Shown here: positions 32,497-43,007 of the stretch, piece after piece
Layout of the letters: each line of letters opens with the position of its first letter
How positions within the stretch are numbered: position 1 is the first letter of the stretch
Assembly: GCF_050624435.1 (NCBI RefSeq)
Contig: NC_134541.1
Coordinates: 10,339,995-10,403,994, forward strand
Reading direction: 5' to 3'
Length of the DNA: 64,000 nt
DNA from: Tenrec ecaudatus
Taxonomy: Eukaryota > Chordata > Mammalia > Afrosoricida > Tenrecidae
The notes under the pieces: model-generated
The model's database searches: none
What the model was told of the DNA's origin: nothing
What the model saw: only the letters and a program-made list of their open reading frames with translations
Made by a program: the position numbers and the translations under genes

Positions 32497-32752
32497 AGCT
32501 GTCCATTTTGGCATTACTGACATTTGGGACTAGATCAGTCTATACTGGGTTGTGGGTGAAACCCACAGGATGGCAGCAATAGCCTGTGCATCACAGGATA
32601 ACCAGTGATACCCTTGACCTCTACCTACTAGACACCAGAAATGCGATCCCCAACCACTAGGTTCAGACCATCAAAAATGTCCCCAGGTGTTGCCAGAAGC
32701 CCCTGCGGGGAGAGGCCAAATTGCTCCCATTCGGAAATCCCTGCTCTAAATA
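32497..32752 (+). mobile_element. MER5A-type hAT-Charlie transposon
   Basis: 'tccattttggcattactgac' near the start, 'cttgacctctacctactaga' in the middle, and 'caaaaatgtccccaggtgtt' towards the end match MER5A in order. MER5 elements are short non-autonomous hAT relics shared by placental mammals. The start has lost clear terminal repeats. Confidence 0.82.
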
Positions 32753-33487
32753 TTAAGAGATGAAGCCATGAGGTCGAGGGGAAGGGCATCCAAGAGCAGC
32801 AATACTAAAGTGTCTGGCATGTTGCTCAATTGGAAATTCCCCTGGTCTCCCATGGGTGAGTCAAACAATGGCAGAAGTCATGATAGCTCATTTTACCCAA
32901 GCAGTACATGCGGATCTGCTAAACTCCAAGGCCCAGTCACCATACTGCAGACTTCAGGAAGAACCGGGAAGAACTTAATGATGGAAAAGTGGGACTTGTG
33001 CTCTGAAAGGGAACCTGGGCCATGTGTCCACGTGCTCTGTTTACTGCTTAAATTTCCGTGCATGTGGCCTTGATTAAGCTTCCAGGAATTTGAATTACAC
33101 GTGTGTCCATGTACATAGATCTGTGTAAACCTAAAGACGATCCTGACAACATTGTCTAACATACAGGGGAGATACAAATGGTCTAATAAATGTTCCTTTT
33201 CAACAAATTATTTGGTAAATGCTCACGGACTAGGCAAATGTTCAAAAGGAGGAGATTCATGGCTATGCACGGATGCTGAACGATCCCCTGCCTATAATTG
33301 AATACCGGGTTCGGCCTTTAATAACCTATGTTCGTCAGCAATATATTTCACCTCTCCATCCTGTTTTCCCCACCTGTGAAACAGGAGGGACGGGCCATGC
33401 TGCTCTCCTAGAGTCCGCGTGACCATTAGATGCTTCCACACCTCCAGGGGGCGGTAAGGAATGGTTTGTTCATAACCGCGGTTGCCG
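32753..33487. other. Unassigned DNA
   Basis: No element recognised with confidence. 'ggtctaataaatgttccttt' near 33180 resembles an L2 or MIR tail but is too short to call. Confidence 0.4.
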
Positions 33488-33718
33488 TGAGGTGCCAGCG
33501 CATTGGTTCCGGTTCGTGATGACCCGTGCAGAACAGAAGGAAGCACTGCCCAGCGCAGCGCCATCTTCACAACGGTTCTGCGTGAGCCTATTGTTGCAGC
33601 CACTGTGCACCCCCATCTCCTTGACGGTCGGTCTTCCTCTTGTTTGCCGGGCCTCTGCTTAACCAGGCATGGCAATCTCTTCCAGGGGCTGGTCCCTCCT
33701 GATTGCATGAGATGAAGT
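33488..33718 (-). mobile_element. RTE (BovB-like) LINE 3' end
   Basis: It starts 'tgaggtgccagcgcattggt' and contains 'ggaagcactgcccagcgcag', 'attgttgcagccactgtgca' and 'cttccaggggctggtccctc', matching the antisense 3' end. The minus frame retains a stretch like 'RPSRRWGCTVAATIG', the degraded end of the reverse transcriptase. Confidence 0.85.
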
Positions 33719-34067
33719 TTGCGTGCCCACTGCCCTCTAATAAACATGTCTATTATTCTTGTTATGTATTAAGTTAGAAACCCTGAGTGTATTGCAATAT
33801 GCTTAGGGCCTTTCATTTGCGTGTGTTTTGAAATCTGACTCGAAACTTACCTGGCTGAACTATTTAGGATACCTTTCTGAAGAAACTGCTGACAGGTGCT
33901 CTAGCTGCCAGTTGGAGCAGAAAGGGCCCATTTTAGCACTTCATAACCTTCTGTCCTGTTTCCAGGTGAAAACAGGTCACGTGCTGGCAATTCTTGGGGA
34001 AATCAACGTTGAAAAAAGGAGCCTACATCATTTAAAAGACTAGTAATAATAATAATCTTAGTTCTCC
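33719..34067. other. Unassigned DNA
   Basis: No repeat recognised. A 71-codon plus-strand frame at 33828-34043 has no recognisable domain. Confidence 0.4.
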
Positions 34068-34252
34068 AACTTTCTAGCATGGTGACCTAGCAGGTTCGAT
34101 AACTCCTTCAGCCTTTTTTCCCTCATTTGTAAATTGCGTGTAATAATAGTCCTTATCCCGGAATAGCAGTGAGGATTAAATGAGATAATTCAGGTAAGGC
34201 ACTTAGCACAGTGCCCAGCATGCAGTAAGAGCTCAGAAATGCAGGGTAATAA
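34068..34252 (+). mobile_element. MIR SINE
   Basis: Clear MIR order: 'ggtgacctagcaggttcgat', 'ccctcatttgtaaattgcgt', 'gtgaggattaaatgagataa', and the tail 'gcacttagcacagtgcccag'. This is the best-preserved MIR in the window. Confidence 0.9.
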
Positions 34253-35295
34253 TAATCATTTTAGTATCATCATCATCTTCTTCTTCTCTGAACTACACTC
34301 ACGGTCATTTTCCCTACCAAGGCCATTCTCTTAGACCCCATACAAAAAGGAGAACTGGTTGAAAGACCAGCGGAGAAAGCCTGACAATTCCCTACACTTC
34401 CAGATTATCCCCATGGATAGCGGGCGACGGAGTTGCCTGACTTAAGAAGGTAGAGTCAACAACATTTTGACCTAGGACACCATTGACATTTTGGAGCTTG
34501 GAAACCATGGCCAAATAATTTCCCTTCATAAAATTCACTCCCTGCTCCCAGCAGAAACAAATAAAAACAAAAACAATTCCTCTCTCTGCACTAAAAAAGG
34601 AGAGAGAAAATGCCCTACATCCGTGGATGTTGAAGAGATGATATCAGCAAGAAGCCATCATTCATCACCAATTTATGAGAATCAGCAATGCAAAGAAGAA
34701 AATTAAGTCATGGTGGGGATGGAGGACAGGGAGCTAATTAACACTGACAGGTGCTTGGATTCTGTAAACCAATATCAGGAAGCCCACAGAAAACTAGGGT
34801 GCAATGTCCAACCTGCCTAGAGCTGGCCGGGGAGTGGACTATGTGACCGCAGTCTCTGTCCCCCCTCTAATGGCTGCTATTCTCTGGGAGGCGTATCTGC
34901 ATCAGAAACAATAGCTTGCCTAATTGATGAAGGCTGGGGAGGCGGGGAGAGACACCAGTGACCTGGCAGATAGCTGGACGGTGAGCCCAGGAAGTGAGCA
35001 CTATGCAGTAAAATTAAGAAAGGCCAATTGAGATGGTGAGATCAATTAGAGGGTGGAACATGAGAGGAGGCCAGGAACCTTCTTCACTTGGATGTTTAAG
35101 ACTGGAAAAGTGACAGTCTTTCAGTTGCAAGACTGGATGATCTTAATATTTTTTCCAGATGTCGATCACAGTGATAGCGTGCCTTTCAGTCAAACACTTT
35201 CTACACTATTGGTCTGTCTCTGAGTCTCTGGCCACTATCTCAAAATAGAGTTTAGTGTAATCCCATTGTTTTCAGATGTAACAATGAAGATGAAG
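34253..35295. other. Repeat-poor DNA
   Basis: A few ATC/TTC triplets lie at 34262-34286. 34800-35110 contains repeated CAATT/AATTG words and no visible repeat, so it may be partly conserved; evidence is weak. A stub near 34476 looks like the start of MER5. Confidence 0.4.
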
Positions 35296-35960
35296 GTACC
35301 AATTATCTTTAGTATATATTGATATAATATAATAATGATTGATAATAAGATATTAATATATATTATTCTCTCACTGCTATCAAGTTGATTCTGGCTCACA
35401 GCAACCCCTGTGACAGGGGAGAGCTGCCCCTGTGGGTTTCTGAGATGACATCTCTACAGGAGTAGAAAGCCTCATCTTTCTCCAGAGGACCGCTTGGTGG
35501 TTTTGAACTACTGATCTTGCAGTTACTGGTGTGATGCTTAACTCCCTATACCACCAGGGCTTCTTTAATATATTACAGATAACTGATATATATTATCTGT
35601 ACATAATTTGGGTTTAGATACATATTTCATAATATCTAGGATATATATTATGTAGTTATATTATTATATCACATATATTTGATATATTATAGGTAATGTT
35701 CCAATTAACTATAATATTAATGATATGTGTTATAGAGATATATGGTATGCCTTTTATAATATATATCAATTATCTATAATACAAGTCTATAAAGTTATAT
35801 AGTAGAACAAACTATAATGCAAGATATATGACACATTCTAGATATACTGTGTAATAGATCAATCACCTATATATAGCACATATCGACAATTAGATGATAA
35901 ATATTATAGATTACATAAAAGTAATATATATACAATGCATTATAAATAATTGATCACTTT
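35296..35960. repeat. AT-rich imperfect (TA)n block, interrupted
   Basis: Dense imperfect TATA, ATAT and TAATA words at 35296-35370 and 35565-35960, split by an AfroSINE. It is rich in short palindromes and could be an unpairing or matrix-attachment region; that role is inference. Confidence 0.75.
35371..35564 (-). mobile_element. AfroSINE inserted in the AT-rich block
   Basis: Full order: 'ctatcaagttgattctggct', 'agtagaaagcctcatctttc', 'ttttgaactactgatcttgc' and 'ctataccaccagggcttctt'. It is well preserved. Confidence 0.93.
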
Positions 35961-36857
35961 TGTCTTTAAAATTTTTTTGTGGAAAAACTGCATTGCCTTT
36001 TAATTCCATGTTTCCCTAGACTTTCTGGAGCCCTGTATATCAGAAAGTATCGTGTTGGAGAGAATGCTCATGAGAAACAACAGTCCTAATGCCAAGCTCT
36101 AATGTCTTCCAATATATATGGGGGAGCTACAAAAAGCTCATAGAAAATTGAATTAAAAGGTGAAGGAATTTTTCCAAGAACTCTCTGAAGACCCCTCATA
36201 GTAACAATATTCTCAATTATTGGAATCAACATAATGGCAGTGAGTTTATGTTTCTTTTAGTTTCATATAAGGAATAGTATCAGTAATCAACATAGACTAG
36301 TTTTGTTGTCTTGTTCACTCAGGTCCTTTTACTGCATGTATGTAAATAGGGACCATTTATTTTTTCATAACAAATGTATGTGAATGAGACCACTAATTTT
36401 TCCCCCTAGAATTTGTTTGGTCAGAGAATATGTGAAGTGTTGTCGTGCATATGGGTTTAGATGTTGGTCACCACTCTGCTTAGTCAACTCTAAGGCACCA
36501 TCGCTCAAGCAGATTCTTGAGATGTTAAAATGTAGGGATGGGGAAGTGCCTTCTAGAATATGTTCATGTAACTTAAGTACACCTTTTCAAGACAGTTGGC
36601 TGCAAAGTTACCAAGTGAGATCCTGATGCCTACCACTTCTAAACTAGTTGTGTGATTTTGCTTGGCACGTCAAGAAATCTCTATGCAATTGATTTTTCTT
36701 AATGTCCTACTTCCAGGGACACTTCCACTATTTATCCATTTGAAGAGATCCCTACTTGCTCCTCAGCCCTTACCTTATTAGCACTGCCATTTTCTCAACT
36801 ACCAATCCAAACGTGTGATTATGACATAACCACTGCTATGATATTCAGGTGAACCCC
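35961..36857. other. Unassigned DNA with three small repeat traces
   Basis: 36115-36205 ('gctacaaaaagctcatagaa' and 'ctctgaagacccctcata' as near-inverted ends) resembles a mariner-type MITE. 36218-36262 is a lone AfroSINE tail ('ggaatcaacataatggcagt'). 36628-36700 resembles the MIR core ('ctagttgtgtgattttgctt'). Confidence 0.45.
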
Positions 36858-37076
36858 CAAACTGATTTGTTCGTTGCCCCTGAGTAAAATGTCTCTCCCC
36901 CCCCCACTTGTGATGAACCCATGTGTTATAGAGTAGACCTGGGTTCCATGAGGTTTTCTTGGCTATAATCTTATAGACCCAAATCACCAGGCCTTTCTTC
37001 TGAGGTACCACTGGGTGAGTTCAAAGCATCGATCTTTCAGTTGGCAGTTGATTACAAACTGTGCCATGGAGACCCC
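36858..37076 (-). mobile_element. AfroSINE, longer-bodied subfamily
   Basis: 'tcaccaggcctttcttctga' at about 36985-37004, 'tgggtgagttcaaagcatcg' and the head end 'tgccatggagacccc' fit the complemented second subfamily. A C-rich run at about 36897-36906 replaces part of the tail. Confidence 0.8.
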
Positions 37077-37399
37077 TTAAAGTTAACCTTAGTACTCATG
37101 AGGTATGTTAAAAATCAGCCTTTATTCTTGCTAAAGATCTTTATAAGACAAGGAGCCTCGAACTGGAAACCTTTAGACGGGGAAACAGAAAACGTGTTGC
37201 CTTCAAGATTACCCCAAACCCATCAATCTCTTGCAACTGCATCAATGCTACTCCAACCCACCAAGTCTAACTCCACTCCTACAAGTCTAGGCAATGCCGT
37301 CACGGCTGCTCCACCACATGGTAACTCCATATAGCACATGGCTTCACACACCTGGTGGGAAAGTAGAATGAACAGGCAATGGAAATTTCTCATGAACTT
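37077..37399. other. Unassigned DNA
   Basis: No repeat recognised with confidence. Confidence 0.4.
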
Positions 37400-37578
37400 T
37401 GTCAAGCCCCATCGTATGTCAGAGTAGAAATGCGCTCCATAGGGCTTCCCAGGGCTATGCTCTTTCAGAAGAAAACTACCAAGGCTTCACCCACATCCTA
37501 AAGGGGCCTCTGGGTAGACTCGAGTTGCTGACCTTTAAATTAGCAGGCAATCACTTAATGATCTGAACCACCCAGAGG
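37400..37578 (-). mobile_element. AfroSINE, longer-bodied subfamily
   Basis: 'gtcagagtagaaatgcgctc', 'catagggcttcccagggcta', 'cctctgggtagactcgagtt' and 'gaaccacccagagg' appear in complemented order. Confidence 0.8.
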
Positions 37579-38216
37579 TGCGGGAGGATGGGTGCATATT
37601 TATCCTTTTCCAAAGTATGCTTTGCTCCATTCTACCACAGTGGCCATGCCAGCAGACCCTCCAACAACCAGAGAGAAACTGGAACCCCCCATTTTTATGG
37701 AAGACCAAATGATTTTTCAATGTGGTCATCACTATATTTCATCAAATCTAAGTGTCATGGCTCAAGAAGAACCATCATCCCTGAGATGTTTAAGTGTAAA
37801 GAAAACAAGTGTATTCCTTGCTGTCACTGAAGTGTAGTGTGAGCTTACTTCTTCATTAAATAGGAAACACACCACACGTGATATCTTTTAAATTTAAAGT
37901 GTTTCCAATTTTTTAATGTATATGTCAATTCACCAAAAGGCTAGCTATGACCTGTGGGTCACTAGTTTGGGGGTTCTGTTCTAGCTTACATAGTTTCTAA
38001 TATCCCATTTCATTCTCATATTTGAGCAGTATAATCAAACTCTCTTTTGTTGCTTTTGCTGTAATATTACTTGTTGGATCGGTTGTATTCACATTGCTCC
38101 TATGTGAATGAGGTAGGTGCACTGCTCCGGCATTCAGTTTTAACACGGAGGAAACCACTGAATAAAGAAGTTAGCAGTTGTTTTCTGTACTATGGCCTCT
38201 TCCTGAACATCAACTA
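37579..38216. other. Unassigned DNA
   Basis: No repeat recognised with confidence. Confidence 0.4.
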
Positions 38217-38520
38217 GGAGCCCTGATGTCGCGGTGGGTTAGGCGTTGGGATGCTAACCTACAGGTTGGTGGTTCCTCAGAAGAAAAATGGTCTTAAACG
38301 ATGCTGTTGAGCAAGCATTAAACTGCTAGTTATAAAGTCAGTGGTTCAAACCCACAAACCACTTCGAGGGAGAAAGTTGAGGCTGTGTGCTCCTGTAAAG
38401 GTTGACGCTTGGCAGTGAGTTTGGTTGGGTTCAGTCTGTTCCTGTAAAGAGTTACAATCTTGGAAGCCCTCTACGGGGTCACCATGAGATGGAACTGGCT
38501 CAATGGCAGTGGATCGGGAT
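38217..38520 (+). mobile_element. AfroSINE interrupted by another AfroSINE
   Basis: The head and tRNA-like part ('ggagccctgatgtcgcggtg', 'gctaacctacaggttggtgg') lie at 38217-38290. The middle and tail ('tgtaaagagttacaatcttg', 'ggaactggctcaatggcagt') lie at 38433-38520. The gap is filled by a same-strand AfroSINE. Confidence 0.85.
38298..38432 (+). mobile_element. AfroSINE nested in an AfroSINE
   Basis: It contains its own tRNA-like part ('cagtggttcaaacccacaaa') and tail ('cttggcagtgagtttggttg'). Its 5' end lacks the usual head. Confidence 0.8.
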
Positions 38521-39139
38521 CATTACCATTTCATCAGAAACGAGTGCCTTTGAGCTGCTCAGAGCACATGTTATGTCAATCCAAAGTATGAATTAATATC
38601 ACTTTTCCCCAATGATGAATCCCCAGGGGCCCAGGCCACCATGGGATAAAACTATTTCAGCAGGAGGAAATCTTTGGGAAATCGGCTCTCCCCACAAAGG
38701 AATTTGCTTTGTAGGAAAAGTATAGGTTGGTTGGATGCAAAAAGGTGTTACCAGGTGTCCTACTGAACGGAGGAAGCTGAGCTTATCTGCACATTGAGAA
38801 GGTGATGCTCCAATCCCCGCAGCAAAGTCAAAGGTATCATTAATCGCGCAGGTGGTCGCTTGGAAGGTCTCTAAGCATTCCCCAACAGTAGCATCCAACA
38901 GACGTGGCCAATATAGCCCCCCTAATGCAATCCTATCTCCCTGCATTGTTCGGTTCACAGATTCTACTTCCACACCAAGTAGCTTACTGGGCACCACTGT
39001 GTCCTGGTTTATTTTTCTGTAAAACTGATCAAGGATTAAGGAGAAGGAGGAGAACAAGGACTTTGACTAATTGCTTAGAGGCACTAGATTCATGCTCAGC
39101 AGTTTAATCCTATTTCCTCAATGTACACATCGTACGTAA
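38521..39139. other. Unassigned DNA with a 152-codon minus-strand open frame
   Basis: An open frame at 38599-39057 (minus) begins at a TTG, with an in-frame stop just upstream. I recognise no domain. Its length is similar to other chance frames in this window, but unlike them it does not overlap simple repeats. Confidence 0.4.
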
Positions 39140-39290
39140 TGGAATATTTAGAACATGAGATATTATTGTGCTTTTAATACCCCCGGGTACAGGTGAGAAT
39201 ATCGAGCCCCAATGTCTTGCCCAAGGTAACCCAGCTAGACAACACTGGTACAGAAAGTGAGTCCATGAAAGCCAGCAGCCTTGTCTTCAT
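39140..39290 (-). mobile_element. MIR SINE, antisense
   Basis: 'cttgcccaaggtaacccagc' near 39217-39236, after 'aggtgagaatatcgagcccc', is the complemented MIR core. Confidence 0.75.
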
Positions 39291-39302
39291 CTGCATCTTA
39301 CC

Positions 39303-39470
39303 CCTTGCTGTCGAGGTGATTCTGATGCAGAGAAAGCCTATAGAGGATTTCTGAGGCTGTATAGCTTTCCAGGAGCAGAGAGCCTCAGCTTTCTCTTAAG
39401 GAGCGGCTGGTGGGTTTGAACCAACAAAAATTGGGTTAGCAGTCCAACACTTATCTGACCACGTCATTCT
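39303..39470 (-). mobile_element. AfroSINE
   Basis: 'ttgctgtcgaggtgattctg', 'gagcctcagctttctcttaa' and 'ggtgggtttgaaccaacaaa' are in complemented order. It abuts the MIR. Confidence 0.85.
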
Positions 39471-39871
39471 AAAATCAGATGCCAACAGAGACCAGACTGG
39501 TACCACAGCTGAGAAACCCAGCTGGGTACAGCAAAGGGCAAGAGATCTTTCCCCACTGGGTAGCAGATATACAGCTGAAGGGAGAGCCGCAGTGCAGGTC
39601 CAGTGGGTGGGTCCACACTTGCCATTAAGAATGGAGTCGCTGTGCTTCTTTGGTTCTTCAAGAGAGGTGAATATCCCTGGATTGTGATGTATGAAGCTCC
39701 TGGTTTTCAAACTCTGGCCCTAGGTGGAGAACCCTGCAGGTGTTCACCGGGGTGTGGCCTGTGCTCCTCGCTCGCTAAGCTATCTTGATCACGAGGAAGA
39801 CATTCAGCTCAGGTCTTTGGCGCATCTAAGTTCTCTCTAGTTCTTTCTTCGTTGCTGTTTCTCTGGTGTGC
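39471..39871. other. Unassigned DNA
   Basis: No repeat or gene recognised. Confidence 0.4.
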
Positions 39872-40043
39872 AGTCTAGCTGATGCTAACTCATTGCAAAC
39901 CCCCAAGACAGGGTTTCCAAGGCTGCACATCCTTAGGGAGACAGACTGTCAGATCTTGCTCCCGAAGAGGGGCTGGTGGGTTCCAATGGCCGGCCTTCTG
40001 CTCAGCAGCCAAGAGCTCCCCCACTGGGCTGCCAGGACTTCTT
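39872..40043 (-). mobile_element. AfroSINE
   Basis: 'gctgatgctaactcattgca', 'gggctggtgggttccaatgg' and the head 'actgggctgccagga' are in complemented order. Confidence 0.75.
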
Positions 40044-40070
40044 TCAAAAGAAGCCTGCAACGTTAGGCAG

Positions 40071-40282
40071 AGTCCCTCTGTGGTGCACACAATGAATGTG
40101 TTTGGTTACTAACCCAAAGGTTGGTGGTTTGAGTCCAACCAAAGGGGCCTCAAGAATGACTTGGCCATGTGATCTGCGTCCAGAAGGTCATGGCCATTGC
40201 CAACCTTACAAAGCACAGCTCTTCGGTGACACATGGGGTCACCGGGGGTCAGACTCAGCTGGACTGCAAGCAGTGAGTGAAC
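40071..40282 (+). mobile_element. AfroSINE, longer-bodied subfamily
   Basis: 'gagtccctctgtggtgcaca', 'actaacccaaaggttggtgg' and 'gtttgagtccaaccaaaggg', then 'cacatggggtcaccgggggt' near the tail. With 39872-40043 it makes an inverted pair. Confidence 0.85.
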
Positions 40283-40439
40283 GCTATGCAAACCCTCAAG
40301 TTCTTGGTTAGGAAAGCGGTCCTTATTTACCTGGGACTTCCCTGGCTTCCAAACAGAAAGTCCTAGGGAACCAAAGTCCTGGGAAAGTGGGCTGGTTGGG
40401 GACCGTGGTCCCCTAGCAACAGCTGGGACAAGGCCTGCT

Positions 40440-42515
40440 GTGGCATCTGAGAAACTCCAGAAGGCCCAATCACCTGCTTTGATAGGACTTGCTCTTTCAG
40501 GAGAGGTTTGCCTTCCTGGAAGGTGCTAATTGGCTCCAGCGTTTGTGCCTCCACTTCAAAAATTAAACCTCTCCTGTCACCAGGGTGTCACCTTACTAGG
40601 ACAGTCCCCACAAAGCCAGTGCTGGAGAAATCTCAGGGAAAGCTGGGGAGGGAGCACAGCCGAGGGCAAGCGGGCATGTCCCCCGAAAGCCGGGCTGCTG
40701 TTTGTCAGAGATTCCTAATCCGAGCCCAAGTGGGATCCCGCGTTCTTGGGGAGCCACCAAGCTCCAGGTAAACAGCTAATGAGCAGGCTGCCAGTGGCAG
40801 GTCTATCAAGAGCCCTGGGAGACGCAGCCGCGCCATCGCATAAAATATGCAGATGATAGTGCAGGGAGAGGCGCGCAGGCTCTGGAAAATGATTCACACA
40901 ACCTAAAAATGATGTTGAAAAGGGAGGGATTAAATATTCACAAAGTGAGCGAAATTAAGGCATATTAACTGTTGGAATGTGGAAATGAAATGACTAACAG
41001 GCCCAGAGATGATGAGAATGGATGATTACAGATCTGTCAAAAGTTTTCCTCTCCTGATGAGCAGCGACGTCGTGGAGGTGGGACTTGTCTGGTCAAGGGG
41101 GGGGGGGGGGAGAGAGAGAGAAAATATGAGGCACTGATGTTGACAGATCAGAGTTAAAGTGGGGGAAGCCACAGCCGTGATTACCATTAAGCAAGATTTT
41201 GTGCTGGGGTGACCTCCACGTTCACCAAATGAATACTAATTACCAGCACAACAAAGATTTGAAGTTGGCGCATGCCACGCGGTGCCGAGTGTGGCAGTGA
41301 GGTTCCTAAGCAGAGAGGCAAAAACAGAAAGCCGAGAGGCTGGAGAAGCTAAATTTGGTGAGGTCACTTCCTCCACCACCACCCCCATGTCGGAGGGGGT
41401 GGGGATGGCAAGCCAAATTGTGGCCCATCCAAAGGAGAATTAGCAGTAATTATTGTATAATGTGTAATGATGGGATTTAAATGGCTAACACATTTTCTCT
41501 GCTGAGATCATTTAGACATGATTCATACAAATGATTAAATTAATAGATCTTTCTCCTTTCAGACTGCCAGGCAGCTTAAACTAGATTTTTCCAACAGAGA
41601 TGGATCCCGGCGAAATCGTCTGAATAGAGAAATTTACGGAAACGGCAGGAGGACTCGCTCCCACGGGCTGCCCGAGAGGACTGGGTGGAATTCACCGGAG
41701 CATTCGGCTGCTGCTGTCCACCTCACTCTCGGTGTTCGCTTTTTCAAACCTACCTCTATTTTTTTTTTAAAGAGCGTTTCACCATGGTGAAGCTCCGGGA
41801 AATCAGCCACCTGGAAGTCAGAGAGGCAACACGGAAAGATCAGCAGAGGCTTATAGGAACGGGGGCGTCCGCTCCTTCGAAGTAGCCTGACAAAGAAGAG
41901 TCAGGACTATAGGAGTGTTTTTGTGATCGCCGTAGGCCTCGGGTGACCCCAAGGAACTGACCAGACTGCCCATGGTCTTGGCACGGGAGAGATTTGTGAT
42001 GCCCCACACTTGCGATAGAATCAAGGATGGGGAGAGAAATCCGTTGCCAACACAAGCGAAAGCTCCAAGCCCCCTCAATAAAGGCACTGCTCTGGTAGTG
42101 GCACCCAGCCATTGTCCTCTGGTTTGGGGCATGCTGTCTTCCCCCGCCCCTCTCTCACAAGAAGGAAAGCAGCGACCAGGCGTGGCCCGCTAGCCACTGT
42201 GCTTTCTGCCCAAGAGTTCCTCTAACTCCTATCAGCAGCGGGGCAGAGGAGCAAATTAACAGGCACTTGGGGAGGGAGCCCACAGCTTGAGCCTCAGGCA
42301 TGCAATAATTAACATAGCCTTGGTGGCGGCCAGGGATGGAAAGAGTCATCATTCACAGCTGTGATCGCCTTGGAAAAAATCGCCTAACTTTATGGCCGTG
42401 TCACATCCACGAACACCGCCACTGACAGCGTAAGTGGCCTGATCAGAATCCTCTGGCAATGGCGGTCCGCCAGGATCCATTGCAAAGCTGTGGCAAAGTG
42501 GGGCCTCCCACAGCG
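40440..42515. promoter_or_regulatory. Large candidate conserved noncoding block
   Basis: About 2.1 kb between an AfroSINE and a SPIN-like element with no other recognisable transposon. It is rich in homeodomain cores: TAATTA at 41237-41242, 41447-41452 and 42306-42311, with further TTAAT words near 40935 and 41535. An uncalled 14-G run at 41097-41110 interrupts it. Composition and repeat exclusion resemble enhancers in developmental gene deserts. Selection is inferred, not shown. Confidence 0.42.
41097..41119 (+). repeat. Poly-G run followed by (AG)n
   Basis: Fourteen G residues (41097-41110), then four to five AG units. It is unusual inside an otherwise repeat-free block. Confidence 0.9.
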
Positions 42516-42522
42516 GCTAGAG

Positions 42523-43007
42523 CAGCAGTTCTCAACCTGTGGGTCGCGACCCCTTTGGGGAAGGCCAACGACCCTTTCACAGGGGTCGAGTAAGTCCATC
42601 GAAAAACACATATTTCAGATGGTCTCAGGAACCGAGACACCGCTCCTCTATCCATCTCCAGGCAGGTCCGCCCACCTGCAGATACGCCCATATGAGTACC
42701 TGTCGTGAAGACGGTTACCCATGCTACACCATGCTTGAAAGCAAAATGTCATTTACTTGTAACTAGAAAGAAATATTTCACAATATATAATGACATATTG
42801 TTTGTGATTAATCACTATGCTTTAATTATGTTCAATTTGTAACAAGGAAAATACATCCTGCCTATCAGATATTTACACGACGATTCATCACAGTAGCAAA
42901 ATGACAGTGATGAAGTAGCAACGAAAATAAATTTAGGGTTGGGGGGTTGCCACCACAGGAGGAACTGTATGAAAGGGCCACGGCATTAGGAAGGTTGAGA
43001 ACCGCTG
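42523..43007 (-). mobile_element. SPIN-like hAT transposon, 485 bp
   Basis: Ends carry inverted repeats: CAGCAGTTCTCAACCTG at 42523-42539 and, on the minus strand, CAGCGGTTCTCAACC ending at 43007. Next to the left end is 'tgggtcgcgacccctttggg', and near the right end 'gatgaagtagcaacgaaaat', both also seen (reversed) in the 224-bp copy at 3588-3811. The flanking octamers GGCTAGAG (42515-42522) and GTGCAGAG (43008-43015) match at five of eight positions, a possible decayed target duplication. No transposase frame remains. Confidence 0.85.

Noticed and set aside
34470-34495. 'accattgacattttgg', a possible MER5 start
   Set aside because: Only about 20 bp match and the rest of MER5 does not follow.
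41570-41600. 'ctcctttcag' splice-acceptor-like string before an open stretch
   Set aside because: The following frame closes quickly and there is no donor or coding similarity; it lies in a noncoding candidate block.
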